This document shows, piece by piece, positions 6,650-14,741 of a stretch of DNA of 19,075 bases. The notes beneath the pieces are model-generated. The model was given only the letters and a program-made list of their open reading frames with translations. It was not told where the DNA came from and did no database searches. The DNA is from Phototrophicales bacterium (GTDB lineage: Bacteria > Chloroflexota > Anaerolineae > Aggregatilineales > Phototrophicaceae). The stretch's first letter is position 1; every line of letters starts with the position of its first letter. The DNA lies in the NCBI GenBank assembly GCA_002794515.1, contig PGTJ01000011.1:1-19075 (forward strand), read 5' to 3'. Both the position numbers and the translations under genes were made by a program.

Positions 6650-7705
6650 ATGACGGACATCATCCCAAGCCACCCCACATCGCTGGCACACAGCGCAGAC
6701 CTAACCTTCAACTTTGTGCTGGCATTGCCCGGACGCGCCAGCAGTCCACATACCCAACGGGCATATTATCGTTGGGTCGATACGTTTTTGGTGATGGTAG
6801 CGGGGATGCCTGCTACGCGGGGTGATAAGCGCATTCAGCGCATGATGGCGCTCCCTGTAGCTATATTGCAAAAAGCGCTCACACCGCCCCAAGTGCGGGC
6901 GTGGTTGGGCATGTTGGTCAATAGCGACCAACATAAACAGGCGCTCGGACAGGCGCGGGCGGCGATTATCACCCTCGCCGATTTATTAGCAGAAGCGGGC
7001 TGGCTTGATGATTACACCGTTGCTTCGCTCAGTCGGGTGCGTGTACCACGCGCAGAGGAAGGTCAACGTCCGGGCAGGTGGTTATCGATAGATGAACTGC
7101 ACGCCATGCTCAACGCCAGCAGGAGCATCGCCACCAGCGAAGCACAAGCCCAACGCAATGTGGTGGTCATGACCATGCTGTGTACATTGGCATTGCGCCG
7201 TGAGGAATTATCCGCCGCCAAATGGGGTGATATCAGCATCCAGAATAATCGGCATATTTTGCGTGTACATGGCAAAGGCAAAAAATCGGCGATCATCGAT
7301 TTGCCCCAGTCGGTCATCAACACCTTACAAGCATGGAATACGCTGTGTCAATCACCCGATAAAAACACACCGATCATTCGGCGCATCTGGAAAGGCGGTG
7401 GCATATCCAAGAATGGGCTATCCGCCGATGGCATCTGGTTCATTGTGGGGGAATGCGCCAAATATGCGGGCATCGACCATGTTGCCCCGCACGATTTGCG
7501 TCGTTCGGTGGCGGGAGCGTTGTATAACGCCGAAGTGCCTATCGAAAAAATCAGCATGTTGTTGCGTCATGCCAATATCGCCGTGACAGAACGGTACCTG
7601 AATAAATTACCCCACGCCAACATGGGCGCGGTGATGATGAGCGACTTGTTGGGGTGGAATGATGCCGACTGGTTGACCAGTTCAGCACCATCCGATGAAC
7701 CCTAA
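6650..7705 (+). CDS. Tyrosine recombinase (XerC/XerD-like integrase)
   Basis: This 351-residue protein has the two domains of tyrosine recombinases. Residues about 15-120 form the core-binding SAM-like domain (SSPHTQRAYYRWVDTFL...). The catalytic domain is from about 150 and has Arg183 (LALRREEL), Lys in the KGKKSAIIDLP beta-hairpin, His281-x-x-Arg284 (HDLRR), His307 (LLRHAN) and the nucleophile Tyr316 (TERYLN). All catalytic residues are present, so it should be active. It is longer than XerC/D (about 300 residues) because of insertions in the N-terminal part. No attachment site, excisionase or phage gene is nearby, and it runs into the convergent HMG-CoA reductase gene with a 3-bp gap. Its role could be chromosome or plasmid dimer resolution, or it may be a domesticated integrase. 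Confidence 0.88.
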   Translation: MTDIIPSHPTSLAHSADLTFNFVLALPGRASSPHTQRAYYRWVDTFLVMVAGMPATRGDKRIQRMMALPVAILQKALTPPQVRAWLGMLVNSDQHKQALGQARAAIITLADLLAEAGWLDDYTVASLSRVRVPRAEEGQRPGRWLSIDELHAMLNASRSIATSEAQAQRNVVVMTMLCTLALRREELSAAKWGDISIQNNRHILRVHGKGKKSAIIDLPQSVINTLQAWNTLCQSPDKNTPIIRRIWKGGGISKNGLSADGIWFIVGECAKYAGIDHVAPHDLRRSVAGALYNAEVPIEKISMLLRHANIAVTERYLNKLPHANMGAVMMSDLLGWNDADWLTSSAPSDEP

Positions 7706-7708
7706 TCA

Positions 7709-9253
7709 TTAGCGATTGCGTCCATATTGTTCGTGACTCGACACCCAGTCGGATGACGAGATGGCGGCGGCGAGCGATAATTCACCCGCCAAGACCACCC
7801 CAGCGATGATCTCTGCCAATTTGTTCACCTTGCCACGTCCATAACAACCCATAATCTCTAAACATTCACGCTGAGTCGCCAGACCCGTCCCACCGCCATA
7901 GGTGGCGATAATCAATGACGGGATGGTGATGGAGATGTACAAATCGCCGTCATTGGTCAATTCGGTATACACCACCCCTGCCGATGACTCGGCGACATTC
8001 GCCACATCTTGCCCCGTAGCGATGAACATGGCGGTGATGGCATTGGGCGAATGACAACCATTATTATTCGCGCCCGATAAAAATGCGCCCACATTCGCCA
8101 CTTGCGAATGGCGATGCAAACTCGATGGTTCGACCCGCATCACATGATTCAACACATCACGTTTGATGGTGGCTTCTGCCGTGACGCGCTTTCCACGAGT
8201 CCGCATGATATTCACCTGCGAGGCTTTTTTATCGGTGGCAAAATTGGATTCCAGATAAAAATGTTGTATCGGCTCTGGATATTGATCTAAAATCCAACTA
8301 CACGCGGCGAATGTGGCACGCCCGACCATATTCTGCCCCGCCGCATCGCCCGTAGAATAATTAAACCGCAAAAACACAAATTTATTCGACAGATATGGGT
8401 CGATATACTGCAATTTCGCCACGCTCGAAGTCGCTTCGGCTTCTGTGCGGATGTTATCGATGTGGTCATTCACCCATTTCAAAAATTCGCGCCCTTCTAA
8501 GGCGTTATTGAATACGAATACTGGTGCGCGTTGCATGGCATCGCCGACAACGGTGCATCTCGCGCCACCACTGAGGTTGATGACCTTCATGCCACGATTA
8601 TACGATGCCACCAGCGTGCCTTCGGTGGTGGCTAATGGCACAATAAACTCGCCCTGTGCGTGTTCGCCATTGATATGAATTGGTCCCGCAAAGCCGATGG
8701 GGATTTGTGCCACACCGACAAAATGCTCGATATTGCCTTTGGTGATATGCGGATCGAATGAATAATGAGGCAGATGTTCCAGCTTCTTGCCCGAAAATTC
8801 TTCGACAAAGGCTTGGCGTTCTTTGATGATGTCTGGGGAATAATCATCGGTGCTATCACGCGGGATGCGGACAAGATGTTCATCTTGCGTGGTGATGGAA
8901 TCTTCCACAGCGATATTCAGCTCGCCGAACATCTCCGCCTCCACCGTGATTTCAATGCTATGCTTGCCTTCGGGCAGGTGGTCGGTATGGATGATGAACG
9001 TCACCACCTTCGCCAATGGGAAGTCGATAGGTTCAAAGGTGGGTGTGATTTTACGCGGGGCATTATCACCAAAATCGAGTAAGATTGCCCCTAACGGCAT
9101 TTCACGACCATTAATGGCGACCGATTTCACCGCCAACACACGGGTGTCGCTCAGACGATTTTTGAGCGAAAATTGAATTCCCCCTTCGATATTCTCTAAA
9201 CTACCAAAGGTATATAACTGCTTGAGGATGAGGGTGGGAATAGTGACAGACAT
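7709..9253 (-). CDS. Class I HMG-CoA reductase with extra N-terminal domain
   Basis: This 514-residue enzyme reduces HMG-CoA to mevalonate with NADPH, the committing step of the mevalonate route to isoprenoids. Catalytic residues of class I enzymes are all present: Glu211 in PLATTEG, Lys342 in TDKK, Asp416 in TGQDVANV and His507 near the C-terminus (SSHEQYGRN). The cofactor loop reads TGDAAGQNM, against DAMGMNM in the type enzymes. Residues 1 to about 125 are not part of the usual catalytic core; they look like a beta-rich domain (LENIEGGIQFSLKNRLSDTR, IHTDHLPEGKHSIEITVE) and no membrane anchor is visible. ATG 9253 is chosen because AAGGAG lies 10 nt upstream; the in-frame TTG at 9259 is too close to it. 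The gene has its own promoter. Confidence 0.93.
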   Translation of the reverse strand: MSVTIPTLILKQLYTFGSLENIEGGIQFSLKNRLSDTRVLAVKSVAINGREMPLGAILLDFGDNAPRKITPTFEPIDFPLAKVVTFIIHTDHLPEGKHSIEITVEAEMFGELNIAVEDSITTQDEHLVRIPRDSTDDYSPDIIKERQAFVEEFSGKKLEHLPHYSFDPHITKGNIEHFVGVAQIPIGFAGPIHINGEHAQGEFIVPLATTEGTLVASYNRGMKVINLSGGARCTVVGDAMQRAPVFVFNNALEGREFLKWVNDHIDNIRTEAEATSSVAKLQYIDPYLSNKFVFLRFNYSTGDAAGQNMVGRATFAACSWILDQYPEPIQHFYLESNFATDKKASQVNIMRTRGKRVTAEATIKRDVLNHVMRVEPSSLHRHSQVANVGAFLSGANNNGCHSPNAITAMFIATGQDVANVAESSAGVVYTELTNDGDLYISITIPSLIIATYGGGTGLATQRECLEIMGCYGRGKVNKLAEIIAGVVLAGELSLAAAISSSDWVSSHEQYGRNR

Positions 9254-9280
9254 AATCAAGAAACTCCTTTAGAACGCAAC

Positions 9281-9349
9281 AATCGGCTTTATATGACATT
9301 TTTTACTTTTTGTTAACCTAGAGTATAGCCGATTTTAGCATTTCGCCAA
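9281..9349 (-). promoter_or_regulatory. Promoter and inverted repeat upstream of HMG-CoA reductase
   Basis: On the minus strand, TTGGCG (9344-9349) and TATACT (9322-9327) are 16 bp apart. An 8-bp inverted repeat, AATCGGCT at 9281-9288 and AGCCGATT at 9327-9334, has one arm on the upstream edge of the -10 box and the other in the 5' UTR, 38 bp away. This could be an operator pair or a repressing structure. The rest of the gap (9350-9496) shows nothing I can name. Confidence 0.45.
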
Positions 9350-9496
9350 CTAATTCGTCTTGTTTGAATAGCACCCATATCCAACACCCCACGATGTGCA
9401 TCATCAGGCATCGCAGGGGAATATGGTGAGTTCACGTCCATACAGGCAATTAGGGAGTAACGTCCGAAGCTGTTTCAGATATGTCGTATCGTCATC

Positions 9497-10174
9497 TTAC
9501 AATATCGGCACAAAAAATAACAACAGGTGAATGGTGATTTGGCACACCCACGCTGCGGCTAATCCATTGCGGTCATGCACATATCCATAGAGCATATTCG
9601 CCATCAACAACATGAAGCCCGCTATGAGGGGCAAGGCATTGATGTTGATCAACGGAAAAATTTGCAACATCGCCCAACCTGTGCTGTATGCCCCAACTTC
9701 CCAAAATGGACGGGTACGCTGTAATATCCCCCGAAAGAACAGGGTCTCTGCTAATGGGATGACGAATATCAAATACGTCAACACAACGCCCCCTGTCATA
9801 TTGGGGAACATCGCCTCGGCGATTTGGGTGAGCGTCTCACCACCAAAGAGCAATAATGGCACGCCGAGGACTAATCCAAAGACAACACCCCACAGCACAT
9901 TATCGGGCTTTTCTTGCTCAATGCGTGTGGCATCTCCAAACAGCCAAGCCAACACACCAAAGGTGGCTAACATGCCCCAAGTGATGGTATAGCGCACATC
10001 TGCCCCGCCCGTGCCGATGAGGGGCATCAAGCCCACACTCACCGCCACCGCGAGGAGCAAGCCAAAGATAGGGTCGTTGGTCGCGCCACGATAGACCGCA
10101 TAACCATCGCCGTCATCGGCATCGTCATCGTATTGGTCGTCTAATTCATCATCGAATGGTGTGTTATCAGACAT
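9497..10174 (-). CDS. CPBP (CAAX/Abi) family membrane protein, degenerate catalytic motifs
   Basis: The protein has about 225 residues, starting with an acidic Asp-rich stretch (DDELDDQYDDDADDGDG), then about six to seven hydrophobic helices. The CPBP glutamate motif is recognisable as LAETLFFRG, i.e. E-T-x-x-x-R in place of E-E-x-x-x-R. The F-x-x-x-H motif has no histidine where expected (WAMLQIFPL). The last motif keeps a His (IHLLLFF) but lacks its Asn partner. It is therefore probably a CPBP-fold protein without full protease chemistry; the family otherwise includes CAAX prenyl proteases and bacteriocin self-immunity proteins. The start is ATG 10174 or GTG 10180; either is within 10 bp of the threonine aldolase stop, so the two are likely co-transcribed. 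Confidence 0.7.
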   Translation of the reverse strand: MSDNTPFDDELDDQYDDDADDGDGYAVYRGATNDPIFGLLLAVAVSVGLMPLIGTGGADVRYTITWGMLATFGVLAWLFGDATRIEQEKPDNVLWGVVFGLVLGVPLLLFGGETLTQIAEAMFPNMTGGVVLTYLIFVIPLAETLFFRGILQRTRPFWEVGAYSTGWAMLQIFPLININALPLIAGFMLLMANMLYGYVHDRNGLAAAWVCQITIHLLLFFVPIL

Positions 10175-10184
10175 CTTCACAGGC

Positions 10185-11228
10185 TCAACTCAACACAGTC
10201 CGCAAAGCACGAATCACCACTTGGGCGCGTTCTGGTGTGACCCAATAATGGGTGACAATCCGAAACGTATGGGTATAACCCGGATACAATGCCAATTTGA
10301 TGCGATATTCGGCATCGAGCGTGTCGATTAATTTTTGTGGTGATAATTTGGCATCGGGCAACAATTCAAAAAATACAAAATTGGTATGGATGCTCTTGAC
10401 ATGAATACCCGCGATACGCTGAATGCCCTCGCCGATTGCCCGCGCAGTGGCATGATCTTCATGCAGGCGTTTGGTCATCATCCGCAGGCTAATCAAACCC
10501 GCCGCAGCGAGTATGCCCGCCTGTCGCATCCCACCGCCCAATACTTTTCGGATACGACGGGCTTCATCGATGAACGCTCGACTGCCGACCAACACCGAGC
10601 CGACAGGCGCACATAAGCCTTTGGATAAACAAAACGTGACCGAATCGGCGCTGGCGACCAATTCATGCACGGGGGTATCCAATTCGGTGGCGGCATTAAA
10701 AATGCGTGCGCCATCGATGTGCAATTTTAGGTTATGTTCTTTGGCTATCGCCCCCACCGCATCAATATACGACTTGGGAATGGCGACACCACCGATTGTG
10801 CCTTGCGTATTTTCCAGACAAATCAATTTGGTGCGCGGAAAGTGCGGGTCATCTTCGCGGATAGCGGTGCGAATATCTTCTAGGCGCAATGTGCCATCGG
10901 GTTGGTTGAGGATGGTATGCACATGCACACCGCCAATGGTCGATGCACTGCCTGCCTCGTATCGGAAGATATGCGCCTTATTGCCTACGATGATTTCATC
11001 GGTGCGTCCATCGCAATGAGTCATGATGGCGACCAGATTGCCCATACTGCCACTGGTGACGAACAACCCCGCCTCTTTGCCCAGCATATACGCCGCTTCT
11101 GCTTCGAGTTGATTGACCGTTGGATCTTCGCCATACACATCATCGCCAACGATAGCATGTGCCATCGCCTCGCGCATTTCTGGTGTTGGATGAGTCACGG
11201 TATCACTGCGTAAATCTATGGTATCCAT
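10185..11228 (-). CDS. Low-specificity L-threonine aldolase
   Basis: This 347-residue, PLP-dependent aldolase cleaves L-threonine or L-allo-threonine to glycine and acetaldehyde. The N-terminus DLRSDTVTHPTPEMREAM is the family signature. It also has GDDVYGEDPTVNQLE, LENTQGTIGG, HIDGARIFNAA (the Asp that contacts the PLP ring) and the PLP lysine Lys203 in FCLSKGLCAPVGSVLVG. Full length for the family. AAGGA sits 12 nt before the ATG. It heads a likely two-gene unit with the CPBP-like protein. Confidence 0.93.
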   Translation of the reverse strand: MDTIDLRSDTVTHPTPEMREAMAHAIVGDDVYGEDPTVNQLEAEAAYMLGKEAGLFVTSGSMGNLVAIMTHCDGRTDEIIVGNKAHIFRYEAGSASTIGGVHVHTILNQPDGTLRLEDIRTAIREDDPHFPRTKLICLENTQGTIGGVAIPKSYIDAVGAIAKEHNLKLHIDGARIFNAATELDTPVHELVASADSVTFCLSKGLCAPVGSVLVGSRAFIDEARRIRKVLGGGMRQAGILAAAGLISLRMMTKRLHEDHATARAIGEGIQRIAGIHVKSIHTNFVFFELLPDAKLSPQKLIDTLDAEYRIKLALYPGYTHTFRIVTHYWVTPERAQVVIRALRTVLS

Positions 11229-11253
11229 TGTGTGTTATATCCTTGTTGTATGG

Positions 11254-11697
11254 TCAAAATAAATTCAGTTGCCCGCCTTTGGGCTTTTTGCGAATTGGGC
11301 GTGGCGCATAAAAACCATGCGTCTTCAGCCAATCATCATCGGGTCCGTCCCAGCCGAACTGGTCAAAATCGACCCGATTTTTATCGTCAAAAATCACCCC
11401 TTCTAATTCCAATAATTCGCGCTGGCGCAGGGCTTGTTTGCTCCCCTCTGGAAAGCTGATTTTGCCCATGCTGTTAATCACCCGTTGCCACGGCACACCG
11501 CTATTTTCGGGCGTGGCGTGCATGGCACTGCCGACCCATTGTGGCGATAATTGATCATACACGGACGGTTCTACACCATCTGGCACGGGGATCATGGTGG
11601 CGATTTGCCCATAGGTGGCAACTATCCCGCGTGGGATTTGCTTGACAATTTCCCACACCATCCGATAATATTCGGCGACATTCGGTGGTTGACGCAT
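11254..11697 (-). CDS. Alkyltransferase-like protein (ATL), MGMT family without the acceptor cysteine
   Basis: This 147-residue protein has the DNA-binding half of O6-alkylguanine-DNA alkyltransferase (YRMVWEIVKQIPRGIVATYGQIA, with the wing WVGSAMHATPENSGVPWQRVINS). The active-site PCHR is replaced by P-W-Q-R, with Trp70 at the cysteine position. This is the hallmark of ATL proteins, which bind O6-alkylguanine without repairing it and recruit nucleotide excision repair. A C-terminal extension from about 112 (FDQFGWDGPDDDWLKTHGFY...KGGQLNLF) goes beyond the usual ATL domain; its role is unknown. It starts 5 bp after the heptose-kinase stop, so the two are probably co-transcribed, though no functional link is obvious. 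Confidence 0.88.
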   Translation of the reverse strand: MRQPPNVAEYYRMVWEIVKQIPRGIVATYGQIATMIPVPDGVEPSVYDQLSPQWVGSAMHATPENSGVPWQRVINSMGKISFPEGSKQALRQRELLELEGVIFDDKNRVDFDQFGWDGPDDDWLKTHGFYAPRPIRKKPKGGQLNLF

Positions 11698-11702
11698 GAT
11701 GG

Positions 11703-12698
11703 TTAATCCTCATCTCTATCCAATTCGGCGATAATTTCGGCGATCGATGGGGTGTAATTCCCCACACGACGGACGACCAAACCACTGGCGATATTCGCCA
11801 ACAAACCCGCTTGGGGATAAGTCGCCCCTGCACACAATGCCCCTGTGAGCAGGGCGATGGTCGTATCCCCTGCCCCAACGGTATCATACACATCGGTGAC
11901 ATACGGTGCAGGGATATGATGAACTTCACCTGTGGCTTGGGCGATGGTCATGCCATCGCTCCCGCGTGTGATGACCATGCCACCGCGCAAATTCAACGAC
12001 TGACATAACCGACTGGCGGCATGGGCGAAATCGGTATCTGTTTGGAGTGATAAAGCGAGGGCATGTTGGGCTTCATCGGCATTGCATTTGACCACATCAA
12101 ACCCATGATATTTATCAAATTCGCCCTGTGCATCTGCCGTGAGCAATTTATCACCTGCTGTATCTCGAATGGCATCGACCAACGCGGGTGTGAGCAATCC
12201 GCCATGATAATCAGAACATAACACAGCATGGATGCTGGCTAATTGCGCCAAGAGTTGCCCGATAATGGCATTTTGGATGGTCGGTGAGATGGGTTGTCTG
12301 GATAACCGATCTAAACGGGCGACTTGTTGTGGAAAGCGCAAGCCCATCTGTGCCATGATGCGCGTCTTGACAGTGGTCGGGCGTGTGTGATCGGTGATAA
12401 TCCCACGGATGTCAATCGTTTTCTCGGTCAACAACTGTCGTAAAGCAGAGGCGAAATCGTCATCACCCACCACACCCATCTGCGACACCCGCGCCCCCAA
12501 TGTGGCTAAATTGGCAGATGGATTACTCGCACCACCCACGATCAATTTGCGCGAGGCGAATTCTAACACCGGCACAGGCGCTTCTCTGCTGATGCGCGTG
12601 GCATTGCCGATGAGATATTCATCGACAATCACATCCCCGATGACGGCGATATGGCTATTTTTGATATGATGCAAAATGGTGTGTAATTGTTCATTCAT
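11703..12698 (-). CDS. PfkB-family kinase, RfaE1/HldE kinase-domain-like
   Basis: The 331 residues span one ribokinase-fold domain. The N-terminal VIGDVIVDEYLIGNATRISR and EAPVPVLEF and the VGGASNPSANLATLGA segment resemble the kinase domain of RfaE/HldE, which phosphorylates D-glycero-D-manno-heptose 7-phosphate at C1. The PfkB signature 2 is VTDVYDTVGAGDTT, with catalytic base Asp278. No cytidylyltransferase domain is fused, so it is of the split RfaE1/HldA type. The familiar GGAAN is GGASN here, so substrate specificity is not certain. A GT9 heptosyltransferase-like domain in the same window (4424-6247) fits a heptose or similar sugar pathway. No strong ribosome binding site is visible before the ATG. 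Confidence 0.82.
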   Translation of the reverse strand: MNEQLHTILHHIKNSHIAVIGDVIVDEYLIGNATRISREAPVPVLEFASRKLIVGGASNPSANLATLGARVSQMGVVGDDDFASALRQLLTEKTIDIRGIITDHTRPTTVKTRIMAQMGLRFPQQVARLDRLSRQPISPTIQNAIIGQLLAQLASIHAVLCSDYHGGLLTPALVDAIRDTAGDKLLTADAQGEFDKYHGFDVVKCNADEAQHALALSLQTDTDFAHAASRLCQSLNLRGGMVITRGSDGMTIAQATGEVHHIPAPYVTDVYDTVGAGDTTIALLTGALCAGATYPQAGLLANIASGLVVRRVGNYTPSIAEIIAELDRDED

Positions 12699-12832
12699 GT
12701 GGTCATTGTGACCGATTGTGCATCCAAAAAAAAGGGGGATTTTTCAAATCATCAAGAGGCGCAAAGCATCATTTAACCCATTCATACAATTAGTCAGGCA
12801 TACCTTGATTGCTAGTTGTGCTATTTCGCTCG

Positions 12833-12886
12833 CCTTCGGCTCAAAGCCGATGACTATTGTTATTCTAAAAGCCCACTGAAGGCGCT
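12833..12886 (-). repeat. Two-hairpin dispersed repeat, copy R3
   Basis: On the minus strand, hairpin A is AGCGC-CTTCAGT-GGGCT (12870-12886) with one mismatched pair. Hairpin B is TCGGCT-TTG-AGCCGA (12836-12850). The linker is the most divergent of the five copies. It lies inside the 194-bp element, facing R4 head to head as R1 faces R2. Confidence 0.75.
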
Positions 12887-12924
12887 AATTTTGCCTGATT
12901 TTGTGTCGTGGGCGCAACACCTAT

Positions 12925-12976
12925 AGCACCTTTCGTGTGCTTTATAGCGATTAGCAAGATGCTTTGAGCATCTTGC
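12925..12976 (+). repeat. Two-hairpin dispersed repeat, copy R4
   Basis: Hairpin A is AGCAC-CTTTCGT-GTGCT (12925-12941). Hairpin B is a perfect 10-bp stem GCAAGATGCT/AGCATCTTGC with loop TTG (12954-12976). The linker ends GCGATTA. Stem bases differ from the other copies but still pair. Confidence 0.83.
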
Positions 12977-13064
12977 CATAATTAGCAATCAAGGTTCAGG
13001 CATATACGGTCATCTTTGATGATGCGTTCGATGCACCTCTTGAGCATGAGATGATGCGAGATAA

Positions 13065-14303
13065 TCAATAACTGGGCATAGTGGGGTCTATTTCTTTTGC
13101 CCAAGCCAAAATGCCACCCTCGACATTATACAACTTATTCACATCATACCCGATTTCGCGGAGCATATGAATGACATCGGCGCTCCGCTTACCAGAACGA
13201 CAATGGACGATGATTTCGGCATCCATCGGCAAATCGGCTAAGACGGTCTCTTCGCGCAATTTACGCCCAGCCAACACGGCATTTTTGGCGGCTTGAATCG
13301 TCCCTTTGGGGATTCGCAATGTGCCATCTAATGCCGAAATTTCCCACTCATGCGGTTCGCGCACATCTAAAATCAGGGTGTTATCGCCCCGATCGATGCG
13401 GGCTTTCAGTTCTTTCACGGTCATGACGCGCATGTCGTCATCGGTGGGAATATCGCTACTATACAAGCTATGGTCATGGGCAGGCGCGCCACAGAACATC
13501 TCGTAATCAATTAATTCCACCTGTTCACGCGGGATACTGCACACTGGGCAATCGGGATTTTTATGCACTTTGATGGTGGTGAAGCTCATCTCTAGCGCAT
13601 CATATAACATCATACGCCCAATCATTGGCTCACCAATCCCCAAAATGAGCTTGATAGCTTCGGTGGCTTGCATCGTGCCGATCGTCCCTGGCAAAATACC
13701 CAATACACCACCTTCGGCACAACTGGGGACAAGCCCTGGAGGGGGTGGTTCGGGGAACATGCACCGATAGCACGGACCTTCTTGGGCATAAAATACGCTC
13801 AATTGCCCCTCAAAACGAAAAATACTGCCATACACATTCGGCTTGCCCAATTTGGCACACGCATCATTCACCAGATAGCGCGTTGGAAAGTTATCTGTGC
13901 CATCGATAATCACATCATATGGCTCGAAAATTTCGAGGGCGTTATCGGATGTGAGTGGCACATTATATTTGACGATTTGAATATCAGGATTAATATCTTT
14001 CAGGCGGATTTCGGCGCTATCCAATTTGGATTTACCCACCGTAGATAACCCATGAATGACTTGACGATGCAGGTTGCTCTCATCCACCACATCGTAATCG
14101 ACCAAGCCCATTGTGCCGATGCCCGCCGCGGCGAGATACAAGGCGGTCGGACTGCCCAAACCGCCCGTGCCAATCAACAACACTTTGGCGGCTTTGAGTT
14201 TGCGTTGCCCTTCAATGCCGACTTCGGGCATGATGACATGACGGCTATAACGGCGAATTTCTTCGTTGCTGAGTGTTGCTTGTTCAGTGACTAACGCTTG
14301 CAT
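13065..14303 (-). CDS. E1-like sulfur-carrier activating enzyme with rhodanese domain (MoeZ/MoeBR type)
   Basis: This 412-residue protein has two domains. Residues about 11-270 are a ThiF/MoeB adenylating domain: ATP site GTGGLGS at 45-51, DYDVVDESNLHRQ, the DGTDNFPTRYL segment, zinc ligands Cys178/Cys181 and Cys252/Cys255, and the conserved Cys195 in PSCAEGG. Residues about 291-405 are a rhodanese domain with active Cys368 in HCRSGKRS. MoeZ-type enzymes adenylate the C-terminal glycine of CysO/MoaD-type carriers and exchange AMP for sulfide held on the rhodanese cysteine. The likely substrate here is the carrier at 15451-15726. AAAGGAG precedes the ATG by 4 nt; the gene follows the thioredoxin gene by 9 bp. 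Confidence 0.95.
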   Translation of the reverse strand: MQALVTEQATLSNEEIRRYSRHVIMPEVGIEGQRKLKAAKVLLIGTGGLGSPTALYLAAAGIGTMGLVDYDVVDESNLHRQVIHGLSTVGKSKLDSAEIRLKDINPDIQIVKYNVPLTSDNALEIFEPYDVIIDGTDNFPTRYLVNDACAKLGKPNVYGSIFRFEGQLSVFYAQEGPCYRCMFPEPPPPGLVPSCAEGGVLGILPGTIGTMQATEAIKLILGIGEPMIGRMMLYDALEMSFTTIKVHKNPDCPVCSIPREQVELIDYEMFCGAPAHDHSLYSSDIPTDDDMRVMTVKELKARIDRGDNTLILDVREPHEWEISALDGTLRIPKGTIQAAKNAVLAGRKLREETVLADLPMDAEIIVHCRSGKRSADVIHMLREIGYDVNKLYNVEGGILAWAKEIDPTMPSY

Positions 14304-14312
14304 GATGCTCCT

Positions 14313-14741
14313 TTATTGGGTTGATAAACCAATTTGTTGAACCAATTTATCGGCGGGGGTTGCCCCATAATTGATGTGTTGTGTTTTGCCATGCCGATCG
14401 AGGATGATGGTGGTTGGTGATGAAAATACACCCCATTTTTCGGCAATTTCGGGATATTCGGTGGCATCAATCTCGATAATTTGTACCACATCGCCCAATT
14501 GCGATTCAAGGCGATCTAATGCAGGTCGTTGTTGTGTCTTGCATGGGATACAAGTCGGTGTCGAAAAATACACCACCGCAGGCTTGCCTTTGGATAAGCG
14601 ATTCAAAATTACATCACCATCATCATTCAGGTGGCTAATACGCGCTTTTTGTTGATATTGAAACCACAAAAATGCGCCAAAGCCAATAGCAAATAACACA
14701 GTTGTGAATAAAATTCGTTCCACCACGATGTTCACCCTCAC
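14313..14741 (-). CDS. Membrane-anchored thioredoxin-like protein
   Basis: The 142 residues comprise an N-terminal membrane anchor (about residues 8-27, ILFTTVLFAIGFGAFLWF) and a thioredoxin domain with Cys64-Ile-Pro-Cys67 in STPTCIPCKTQ and the cis-proline in FSSPTT (Pro109). The start is the GTG at 14741, which overlaps the stop of the DUF4395 gene as GTGA, so translation is probably coupled. It would exchange dithiols or persulfides at the outer or inner face of the membrane. Lying between DUF4395 and the E1-rhodanese, it probably reduces persulfide or thiosulfate intermediates on the way to the carrier; that role is inferred from position. Confidence 0.88.
   Translation of the reverse strand: MRVNIVVERILFTTVLFAIGFGAFLWFQYQQKARISHLNDDGDVILNRLSKGKPAVVYFSTPTCIPCKTQQRPALDRLESQLGDVVQIIEIDATEYPEIAEKWGVFSSPTTIILDRHGKTQHINYGATPADKLVQQIGLSTQ

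Larger units (their letters stand above)
12794..13004. mobile_element. MITE/BIME-like element: 194 bp with 13-bp inverted ends and target duplication
   Basis: A perfect 13-bp inverted repeat bounds the element: ACCTTGATTGCTA at 12802-12814 and TAGCAATCAAGGT at 12983-12995. Immediately outside both ends is the same sequence TCAGGCAT(A), at 12794-12802 and 12996-13004, the pattern of an 8- or 9-bp target site duplication. There is no ORF. The interior holds two inverted copies (R3, R4) of the two-hairpin repeat. The 366-bp gap around it (12699-13064) otherwise shows no gene or clear promoter. Confidence 0.8.

Noticed and set aside
6650..7705. Integrase marking a genomic island that includes the tRNA-Cys
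   Set aside because: There is no duplicated tRNA 3' end near the recombinase, no other mobile genes, and flanking genes have similar composition.
11703..12698. Full bifunctional HldE
   Set aside because: The ORF ends after the kinase fold, and the next gene is an ATL protein, not a cytidylyltransferase.
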